The position numbers and the translations under genes are program-made. 5,006 nucleotides of DNA from Desulfobacteraceae bacterium (GTDB lineage: Bacteria > Desulfobacterota > Desulfobacteria > Desulfobacterales > Desulfobacteraceae): assembly GCA_024225895.1 (NCBI GenBank), contig JAAEMC010000457.1, positions 1 to 5,006 of the forward strand, in the 5' to 3' direction. Below the pieces are notes generated by a model. That model was given only the letters and a program-made list of their open reading frames with translations, had not been told where the DNA came from and searched no databases. Positions 1 to 5,006 of this stretch are shown in pieces; position 1 is the first letter of the stretch, and the number at the start of each line of letters is the position of its first letter.

Positions 1-865
1 GGGCGGTTCTTTCTATTTTTGCATCCTTTAAAACCAGTGCATGATTTTTTGCTTCGGTCAGGGCCTGGACTCTTTTTCCGTGGGCTGCTGCGGTTTTGTA
101 TATATGTTTGCCCACATTTGTTGAGCCGACAAAGGTGACGCCCTTGATATCAGGATGTTTTAAGAAAATTTCCGCCTCATTTCTTCCTGCGGTCACAATA
201 TTGAGAACGCCTTTGGGAAGTCCGGCCTCACGCCAGAGTTCAGCAAGCCTCAAGGATGACTGGGGAACAAAGCTGGCTGCTTTGAGAACCATGCAGTTTC
301 CTGTGGCAATACATATGGGCGCCATCCATCCGTGGGGAATCATGGCAGGGAAGTTCCAGGGGGCAATCCCTGCAAAAACACCAATGGGGTGATGGTAGAG
401 AACCGTATCATATCCCGTACTGGCATTCATTAGAGATTCACCTTTCATCAGATGAGGCGCTCCACAGGCAAATTCAACAACTTCAACTACCTTTAACACG
501 TCTCCCATGGACTCTGTCCAGTTTTTGCCTTCTTCCTGGCACAGAAGGTGAGTCAGTTCTTCTAAATGTTCTTCAACAAGGGCCTTAAATTTGAATAAGA
601 CTTGAACTCTTTTGCTCACAGGGGTGGCAGACCATTCCGGATATGCTTTTTTTGCACATGCTATGGCATTATCCACCTCTTGTTGTGTACATTGTGGGGC
701 CTGGGCAATAACATCCCCTGTGGAAGGATTATAACAGTCCATATAATTTTTAGTGTCAGACGCTGTGAATTGTCCATCAACAAAATATTTTAGTTTTTTA
801 ACAGGTTTGTCTGCAGATTCATCTTCAATATCAAAATACCTGTTTCTTTCTAACGCATGTTCCAT
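1..865 (-). CDS. CoA-acylating-type (methyl)malonate-semialdehyde dehydrogenase-like aldehyde dehydrogenase, C-terminus cut by window edge
   Basis: I translated this frame by hand: 288 residues from an ATG at 863-865, open to the left edge. The family is about 490-500 residues, so roughly the last 40% is missing, including the catalytic cysteine. The sequence resembles MmsA/IolA: NPSTGDVIA at 46-54, WSATPVSKRVQVLF at 78-91, EVVEFACGAPHLMKGE at 128-143, PWNFPAM at 169-175 with oxyanion-hole Asn171, a cofactor-site lysine at 195, FVGSTNVG at 245-252 (Rossmann Gly-Ser-Thr), and HGKRVQAL...AKNH at 262-275. Where hydrolytic ALDHs carry the general-base Glu of ELGG, this protein has Ala268. MmsA-type enzymes also lack that Glu, and they release acyl-CoA from (methyl)malonate semialdehyde with NAD and CoA. 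Two oddities: the GG after this point is Thr270-Glu271, and the usual KPSE is KAAS (195-198). There is also an N-terminal extension of about 25 residues. It follows the ureohydrolase gene by 58 nt and has a strong ribosome binding site. The ALDH family is certain and the MmsA-like subgroup is likely. The substrate is unproven. Confidence 0.88.
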   Translation of the reverse strand, partial: MEHALERNRYFDIEDESADKPVKKLKYFVDGQFTASDTKNYMDCYNPSTGDVIAQAPQCTQQEVDNAIACAKKAYPEWSATPVSKRVQVLFKFKALVEEHLEELTHLLCQEEGKNWTESMGDVLKVVEVVEFACGAPHLMKGESLMNASTGYDTVLYHHPIGVFAGIAPWNFPAMIPHGWMAPICIATGNCMVLKAASFVPQSSLRLAELWREAGLPKGVLNIVTAGRNEAEIFLKHPDIKGVTFVGSTNVGKHIYKTAAAHGKRVQALTEAKNHALVLKDAKIERTA

Positions 866-871
866 TTGAGT

Positions 872-877
872 CTCCTT
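872..877 (-). promoter_or_regulatory. Ribosome binding site of the aldehyde dehydrogenase gene
   Basis: AAGGAG reads on the minus strand, 6 nt before the ATG at 863-865. This near-perfect Shine-Dalgarno fixes that start. It lies in the only sizeable gene-free gap of the window (866-923, 58 nt), in which I see no convincing terminator hairpin. The gene is therefore probably co-transcribed with the ureohydrolase-like gene but translated independently. Confidence 0.75.
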
Positions 878-923
878 TATTTAAGTTACCTCATTCATTC
901 CTTTTTATAGTTAGAGAGAAAAT

Positions 924-2015
924 CTATCCCTCCTGATAATCATTCTTAAATGCTATTTTTCTGATCAGGTTTGCTGCAATTTCATACGTCCGATCCTTTC
1001 CTGAAGGGGATGTTATACCGGCTCTTCGTGGATCAATCTCACAAATATCCATGCCGGCCAGGTGAATCGAATCTGAAAAAATTTGCGTCACAGAATCGGT
1101 CAGTTTGTAAATTTGTGCTTCATTTAGCCCTTTCCAATTGCGAAACCGGACACCTTGAAGTGCGTTATTCGCACCAATATCCATATCAATTGAAACGTAA
1201 ACATAGGGTGTCTTTATTTTTTTAAGACACCCCTTTATTTTTTGGGGATTCAGCTTGCATTCTTTTTTAGTGATAATGGTTGCGCCCTTGCGTTTCAGGC
1301 CCAGATATGCTGCCGTATATTTTTTGATACGCTTGTCTTTTATCCGTAGAGATTTTTTCTCAGGATAATCACTGACCCCGATAATATACAGATTTTTAGT
1401 ATCCACCTGTTTTTCCGTCACAAGGGAGTGTACAAAAGAACTGGCATTATATGAATCCGGACGATTGTATAAAAACGGATCATTGACATCATGGACAGAA
1501 GACGGATTTGTATCCATATCATATTGGATTGCCCCGGCCAGCGCGGACATGGGAACGGCATCAGTATGGCTGTCTATAATAATCAAAGATAAGTTTTCCG
1601 GGCCTAAATAGCGGGACAGAGCAGAATAAACACCGCCGGTAATGCTATGGTCGATTCCCACCATGCAGGGTATATGGGGCAAAATCCGGTCTGTGACAAA
1701 TTGATCTGCCTCATCCGCCATTTTTTTGCAGCCATCGCTGTCAATAAAAGAAATAAAATTTTCAGTGTTAATTTTTGAATGATCTTCTGAGCGTGGTTTT
1801 GGGCCCAGCCAAGACGGAACGGGCAGCGAGCCTATCGTATCGCACAGATTATTTTTGGCATCAGAACGAAGAAGGTCCATAACTCCGTCAAGAGGATCAT
1901 CAAATTCGTCTGCAGTCTTCAGCATATGCCGTTTTTCCTGGATGGAATCATATTTTTCATCACAATCCACGGGACAGCCAAAAAAGATAACTTTTTTATT
2001 GAGAGTGGTTTCCAT
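924..2015 (-). CDS. Arginase/agmatinase-family (ureohydrolase fold) hydrolase, divergent, substrate unknown
   Basis: This is a 363-residue protein of the ureohydrolase superfamily, whose members use two Mn ions to hydrolyse guanidino compounds, usually releasing urea. The ligand motifs are in family order: GIDHS at 120-124 (His123; usually GGDHS), IDSHTD at 147-152 (Asp148, His150, Asp152), SIDMD at 275-279 (Asp277, Asp279), and CEIDP at 325-329 with Glu326 at the position of the arginase catalytic-pocket Glu. All six expected metal ligands are present. Differences from classical arginase and agmatinase: the DP that normally follows SxDxD is replaced by IGANNALQGVRFRNWKGL (280-297), no His is seen at the usual substrate-contact GNxHG site after SHTD, and the stretch between DSHTD and SIDMD is about 20 residues longer and lysine-rich (226-268). 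It is also longer than the usual 300-320 residues. The N-terminus (KKVIFFGCPVD) looks like the first beta strand, so the ATG at 2013-2015 is accepted although the Shine-Dalgarno is weak. It begins 11 nt after the livF stop, suggesting translational coupling. There is no signal peptide, so it is probably cytoplasmic. The fold is fairly certain and the reaction is inferred. Confidence 0.85.
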   Translation of the reverse strand: METTLNKKVIFFGCPVDCDEKYDSIQEKRHMLKTADEFDDPLDGVMDLLRSDAKNNLCDTIGSLPVPSWLGPKPRSEDHSKINTENFISFIDSDGCKKMADEADQFVTDRILPHIPCMVGIDHSITGGVYSALSRYLGPENLSLIIIDSHTDAVPMSALAGAIQYDMDTNPSSVHDVNDPFLYNRPDSYNASSFVHSLVTEKQVDTKNLYIIGVSDYPEKKSLRIKDKRIKKYTAAYLGLKRKGATIITKKECKLNPQKIKGCLKKIKTPYVYVSIDMDIGANNALQGVRFRNWKGLNEAQIYKLTDSVTQIFSDSIHLAGMDICEIDPRRAGITSPSGKDRTYEIAANLIRKIAFKNDYQEG

Positions 2016-2026
2016 AATTGATTATC

Positions 2027-2749
2027 TTACACGGATAAATGAGATTGAATAATTTGAGGATTGTCCACAAGCTCCTCGGTTGAATGGACATTGACAATCT
2101 CGCCTTTGGTGTCCATTAAATAATGACGGCTGGCAACTTTCAGTGCCATACGGTAATTTTGTTCAACGATCAGCAGCGTTATACCGGATTCTACACAAAA
2201 TTTTAAAACCACATCGGTGATCATCTGAACAAGTAAAGGGGAAAGCCCCTGTGAAGGTTCGTCCATAATGATGATCCTAGGATTGCTGATCAAGGCCCGG
2301 CCAATGGCAAGCATCTGCTGTTCACCGCCACTGAGTGTAGAACCATCCTGGTTTGTTCTATCTGCAAGCACGGGAAAATGATCACATACTTTTTCAAATG
2401 TCCATGCATCATTGCCATTTAAGGGTCTGGCAGCCAGCTTGAGATTTTCTTCCACACTTAACCCCGGGAAAATATGTCGTTCAGCAGGTACATAGGCCAC
2501 CCCCAATTTGGAAACTTTATGGGGCTGCCAACGGGTTGTTTTGGTTCCATCTATATGGATATCTCCGGATCGGGGCGGTGTCAGTCCCATTATAGACCGC
2601 AGGGTTGTGGTTTTACCGGCACCGTTTCGCCCAAGAATTGAAACCGCTTCCTGTTCTTCAACGTACATGGACAGCCCTTGAATAACATGGCTCTCACCAT
2701 AGTAGGTCTGAATGTTCTCGATATTAAGGATCTTATTCTTCTTTTCCAA
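2027..2749 (-). CDS. livF: Branched-chain amino acid-type ABC transporter ATP-binding protein LivF
   Basis: A 240-residue cytoplasmic ATPase, one of two nucleotide-binding subunits that power a LIV/HAAT-type importer. Visible motifs: Walker A GRNGAGKT at 40-47, Q-loop region VPAERHIFPGLSVEENL at 87-103, ABC signature LSGGEQQ at 139-145, Walker B IIIMDEP at 159-165 with catalytic Glu164, D-loop GLSP at 168-171, and VEQN at 195-198 where most ABC proteins have the H-loop His. VEQN, LSGGEQQMLAIGRAL and the 240-residue length are typical of LivF rather than LivG. In the Q-loop the usual EGR or QGR is AER. The start is a TTG at 2747-2749 because no ATG is available before residue 28, the family N-terminus (IENIQTYYG) needs this start, and GGAGG sits 6 nt upstream. 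It overlaps the end of livG by 17 nt. The transported substrate cannot be told from an ATPase. It could be leucine-like amino acids, urea, amides or another small nitrogen compound. Confidence 0.95.
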   Translation of the reverse strand: MEKKNKILNIENIQTYYGESHVIQGLSMYVEEQEAVSILGRNGAGKTTTLRSIMGLTPPRSGDIHIDGTKTTRWQPHKVSKLGVAYVPAERHIFPGLSVEENLKLAARPLNGNDAWTFEKVCDHFPVLADRTNQDGSTLSGGEQQMLAIGRALISNPRIIIMDEPSQGLSPLLVQMITDVVLKFCVESGITLLIVEQNYRMALKVASRHYLMDTKGEIVNVHSTEELVDNPQIIQSHLSV

Positions 2750-3479
2750 GATATGCCTCCCTGACCTGCTGGTTGTTTCGGATCTCTTCTGGTGTGCCTT
2801 CTGAGATGATACAGCCGTCTTGAAGAACTGTAATCTTGTCTGAAATACTCATCACCATATCCATATCATGCTCAACCAATACCACACAGATTTCACAGGC
2901 CAGCTCTTTAATCAGTTTTGATATGTGCTCGGTTTCTGCGGGTGACATCCCGGCTGTCGGCTCATCTAAAAACAGAATTTTGGGATCACCGGCCATGGCA
3001 ATTGCCACTTCCAGCACCCGTTGATCGCCATATGCAAGGTTCTTTGCCGGCCGGGCGGCCAGATCCTTTAATCCAAGGCGTTCCAACATCGCCCATGTAT
3101 ATTCGGTGACCGCCTTAAGGGTTTGTTTTGAAGAAAAAATTCGCAAAGAACCACCGCTTTTTGCCTGCCTGGCAATTCTTAAGTTTTCAAACACACTGAG
3201 ATCTTCAAAAAGACTGTTCACCTGGAAAGTCCGGCAGATACCCATTTTTACCAGTTCATGGGTGGGTTTATTGGTAATATCTTGTCCCTTAAAAAATATT
3301 TTTCCGGAACTGACGCCTATTTTGCCGGTAACAATATTGATAAAAGTCGTTTTACCGGCACCATTGGGGCCGATAATGGATGTCAGCCCATGGTTGTTGA
3401 CACTAAAACAAACTTGGTTTGTTGCCATGACACCGCCAAAACGCCGGCATAAATTTTTAGTGCAAAGTAACTCCTCCAT
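2733..3479 (-). CDS. livG: Branched-chain amino acid-type ABC transporter ATP-binding protein LivG
   Basis: This 248-residue ATPase subunit is the partner of LivF, binding the LivHM permease pair on the cytoplasmic side. Motifs, numbered from the chosen ATG: Walker A GPNGAGKT at 37-44, Q-loop CRTFQ with Gln86, a LivG-type signature LAYGDQRVLEVA at 148-159 (family LSYGEQRRLEIA), Walker B ILFLDEP at 168-174 with Glu173, the GMSP D-loop, and LVEHDMDMV at 201-209 with H-loop His204. The VEHDM motif and the degenerate signature separate LivG from LivF. The start chosen is the ATG at 3477-3479: AAAGGG lies 6 nt upstream, giving a 2-nt gap after the livM stop. A TTG two codons earlier (3483-3485) is also in frame but has the Shine-Dalgarno touching it. 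The gene's end overlaps livF by 17 nt. No key residue is missing. Confidence 0.95.
   Translation of the reverse strand: MEELLCTKNLCRRFGGVMATNQVCFSVNNHGLTSIIGPNGAGKTTFINIVTGKIGVSSGKIFFKGQDITNKPTHELVKMGICRTFQVNSLFEDLSVFENLRIARQAKSGGSLRIFSSKQTLKAVTEYTWAMLERLGLKDLAARPAKNLAYGDQRVLEVAIAMAGDPKILFLDEPTAGMSPAETEHISKLIKELACEICVVLVEHDMDMVMSISDKITVLQDGCIISEGTPEEIRNNQQVREAYLGKEE
2756..2760 (-). promoter_or_regulatory. Ribosome binding site deciding the TTG start of livF
   Basis: GGAGG on the minus strand lies inside the last codons of livG, 6 nt before the TTG at 2747-2749. It is the main reason for accepting a non-ATG start, and it implies that translating livG exposes or recycles ribosomes onto livF. 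Confidence 0.75.
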
Positions 3480-3481
3480 TT

Positions 3482-4477
3482 TCAACCCTTTCGAAATCGC
3501 TTGAGATGATCACCGATTCCCACAAACCCGGTTGGTAAAAATAAAACCAGAAAGATAACAACCAGTCCAAGAAATATTTCCCAATGTTCTGTCATGGTAC
3601 TGATATAGTCTTGAATATAAATAAAGATGACTGCGCCCACAAATGAGCCCCATAGTGAACCAAGGCCGCCCAAAAGAACCATCATCAATATGCCGGCTCC
3701 GGCAAAAGCACTCATTGTGGAAGGACCGATATATCCTTTATACAGGATAAACAAAGCACCGGCGATACTGGCCAGTATACAGGCAAGCAACCACCCTAAA
3801 AGCTTATATTTGCGGACATTAATCCCAACAAAGGAAGCCCGGTCTTCATTTTCACGTATGGCTTCAAGAACAGCGCCAAAAGGAGAATTGATAATCCTGC
3901 GGGTGAGAAAAAAACAGATAGTGACAATACTTAATGTAAAAAGATAAATGACAATGGGATTCCCCGAATTGCCAAGATTCCACCCGAACAAACTGATATC
4001 CGGATTGGGCATTCCCATCAAGCCGTCATCACCACCGGTCAGTCCATACCATTTCCACACAATGGTATGAAACATCATGCCAAACGCCAGGGTCAGCAAG
4101 GCAAATGCCAACCCCCCTGTCCGGACCTGAACCCAGCCGACGGGCAATGCAACAAGGGATGTGAAAACAATACCGACAAATATAGCCAGCCACAGTGACG
4201 TGGGCGATATATGGATTAAAAACAGCCCGACAACATATGCACTGATTCCCAGATAAGCGTTATGCATAAATGACAATAACCCGGTGTAGCCTAAAAGGAC
4301 ATCCAGGCTCATGGCTAGAAGACCGTAAATCATCATCTCAGTGATCAGGCTGATATAAAAGCGATTACCGGATATAAAGGGAAACAGTCCCAATCCGCTC
4401 AAGAGCAGAATAATCAAAAAGATTTTTTGTGGTGGAAATCCTTTTTTAATACCGGGTATGGTTGTTGTGTTATTCAT
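3482..4477 (-). CDS. livM: Branched-chain amino acid-type ABC transporter permease LivM
   Basis: A 331-residue inner-membrane permease that forms the translocation channel with LivH. Hydrophobic segments are visible at roughly 18-34, 40-62, 70-90, 94-114, 122-140, 174-192, 225-247, 256-288 (two packed segments) and 300-318. Family landmarks: GYTGLLSFMHNAYLGISAY at 63-81 (usually GYAGQLSLGHAAFFGIGAY), RTGGLAFALLTLAFG at 119-133, GGDDGLMGMP at 148-157, the cytoplasmic ATPase-contacting stretch AIRENEDRASFVGINVRKYK at 206-225, and GGLGSLWGSFVGA at 270-282. The basic N-terminus precedes the first helix. The start ATG at 4475-4477 overlaps the livH stop by one base (TAATG), and the 3' end sits 2 nt before livG, so the four transporter genes are surely one transcript. 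The length is normal for LivM. The MHNAY variant of the GHAAF motif may affect substrate choice, but that is only a guess. Confidence 0.94.
   Translation of the reverse strand: MNNTTTIPGIKKGFPPQKIFLIILLLSGLGLFPFISGNRFYISLITEMMIYGLLAMSLDVLLGYTGLLSFMHNAYLGISAYVVGLFLIHISPTSLWLAIFVGIVFTSLVALPVGWVQVRTGGLAFALLTLAFGMMFHTIVWKWYGLTGGDDGLMGMPNPDISLFGWNLGNSGNPIVIYLFTLSIVTICFFLTRRIINSPFGAVLEAIRENEDRASFVGINVRKYKLLGWLLACILASIAGALFILYKGYIGPSTMSAFAGAGILMMVLLGGLGSLWGSFVGAVIFIYIQDYISTMTEHWEIFLGLVVIFLVLFLPTGFVGIGDHLKRFRKG
3486..3491 (-). promoter_or_regulatory. Ribosome binding site deciding the ATG start of livG
   Basis: AAAGGG on the minus strand overlaps the final codons of livM and is 6 nt from the ATG at 3477-3479. 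It directly abuts the alternative in-frame TTG at 3483-3485, which makes that upstream start unlikely. Confidence 0.65.
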
Positions 4478-5006
4478 TATTCAAACTTTCCTTCCCCAAG
4501 AATGCCACGAGGCATAAAAGCAAGAATAACCGCCATCAGTATGTAGACGATTACCATTGCCAGGTCAGTGATAAAAAATTCTGCCATTGTCTGGACAACA
4601 CCGATAAGAAGTGCTGCAATAACTGCTCCTCTCAGGCTTCCCAGGCCGCCGATCACAATTACAACAAAGGAACTGATCAACATTTCACCGCCCATCAAAG
4701 GATCAATGGTTGTCAATGGGCCTGCTATGATCCCGGCCATCCCGGCCATGATACATCCCAGAACAAATGCACCGATGTGCACATAGCTCATGTTGATCCC
4801 AAGACAGGACACCATCTCGGGGATTGAACTTGAGGCCCGCAGGATTATTCCAACCTTGGTCTTGCTTAAAAAAAGCATTAAAGCGCCCATTATTACCCCG
4901 ATTATCAGCAAAGTAACCAGCCGGAAAATCGGATAATCAGTTCCAAGGACAGGAAGTGTCCCTTGCATAAAGGCCGGTAAATCGATGAAGCGCGGCTTGT
5001 TTCCCC
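4477..5006 (-). CDS. livH: Branched-chain amino acid-type ABC transporter permease LivH, N-terminus cut by window edge
   Basis: The frame is open to the right edge. About 175 residues are visible of a family of about 290, so the first 110-120 residues and the real start lie outside the window. The internal Met at 4966-4968 is not the start: coding continues upstream of it (GNKPRFIDLPAF precedes the Met) and LivH-type sequence is expected there. Visible landmarks are a hydrophobic helix (IFRLVTLLIIGVIMGALMLF), the ATPase-contacting cytoplasmic stretch RASSSIPEMVSCLGIN (family RAVAQDPEMARLLGIN), the helix FVLGCIMAGMAGIIAGPL, the motif GGLGSLRGAVIAALLIG, and the closing FMPRGILG. It is an inner-membrane channel subunit pairing with LivM. 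The stop TAA overlaps the livM ATG by one base. The substrate-binding protein gene often sits upstream of livH, which here would be past position 5006. Confidence 0.93.
   Translation of the reverse strand, partial: GNKPRFIDLPAFMQGTLPVLGTDYPIFRLVTLLIIGVIMGALMLFLSKTKVGIILRASSSIPEMVSCLGINMSYVHIGAFVLGCIMAGMAGIIAGPLTTIDPLMGGEMLISSFVVIVIGGLGSLRGAVIAALLIGVVQTMAEFFITDLAMVIVYILMAVILAFMPRGILGEGKFE

Noticed and set aside
96..793. Plus-strand open frames at 96-392 and 602-793
   Set aside because: Both are antisense to the aldehyde dehydrogenase, which translates into continuous family-like sequence from 865 to the left edge.
866..923. Possible terminator or promoter between the ureohydrolase-like and dehydrogenase genes
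   Set aside because: The gap is A+T-rich, but I see no stable inverted repeat followed by a T run and no convincing -35/-10 pair, only the ribosome binding site.
924..2015. Histone deacetylase-like family as an alternative for the arginase-fold gene
   Set aside because: HDAC-type proteins share the broad fold but use a single Zn and other motifs. The DSHTD plus SxDxD pairs are the binuclear ureohydrolase pattern.
3483..3485. TTG as livG start, giving 250 residues and a 4-nt overlap with livM
   Set aside because: AAAGGG abuts this TTG with no spacing, whereas it is 6 nt from the ATG at 3477-3479. The TTG remains a minor alternative.
3106..3504. Plus-strand open frame of 132 codons
   Set aside because: It lies antisense to livG, whose conserved ATPase motifs fix the coding strand. 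The translation has no recognisable domain.
4462..4827. Plus-strand open frame of 121 codons, rich in His, Cys and Asn
   Set aside because: It is antisense to livH, and the odd composition is what the reverse complement of hydrophobic permease codons produces.
4966..4968. ATG at this position as the true livH start
   Set aside because: It would give a 163-residue protein missing nearly half of the permease. The frame stays open to the window edge, so the gene is simply cut.

Overview
The window is a tightly packed, single-direction gene cluster. All six genes read on the minus strand, so in transcription order it runs from the right edge to the left edge. Moderate-to-low G+C, dense co-directional packing and the style of the genes suggest a Gram-negative anaerobe, possibly a desulfobacterial (former deltaproteobacterial) lineage. 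That placement is an impression only, because no rRNA or marker gene is present.

Right half (about 2027-5006): four genes in the order livH (cut by the right edge), livM, livG, livF. They encode the two permeases and two ATPases of a branched-chain amino acid type (HAAT/LIV) ABC importer. The genes abut or overlap: livH/livM by 1 nt (TAATG), livM/livG separated by 2 nt, and livG/livF overlapping by 17 nt. The periplasmic binding protein (LivK type) that would define the substrate is not in view and may lie beyond position 5006.

Middle (924-2015): an arginase/agmatinase-fold ureohydrolase-like protein of 363 residues, starting 11 nt after livF. The metal-ligand pattern is intact (H123, D148, H150, D152, D277, D279), but the motifs around it are atypical. 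It probably hydrolyses a C-N bond of a guanidino or amidino compound, with the substrate unknown.

Left (1-865): the first 288 residues of an aldehyde dehydrogenase most similar to methylmalonate/malonate-semialdehyde dehydrogenase (MmsA/IolA, CoA-acylating type). Its catalytic cysteine lies beyond the left edge.

Taken together, the layout reads as import, hydrolysis, then semialdehyde oxidation. A working hypothesis is uptake of a guanidino or related nitrogen compound, release of urea or ammonia by the ureohydrolase-like enzyme, and oxidation of the carbon skeleton to an acyl-CoA. The transaminase such a route would need is not visible. No RNA gene, mobile element, CRISPR array, clear promoter or terminator was found, and no gene-free stretch exceeds 58 nt.
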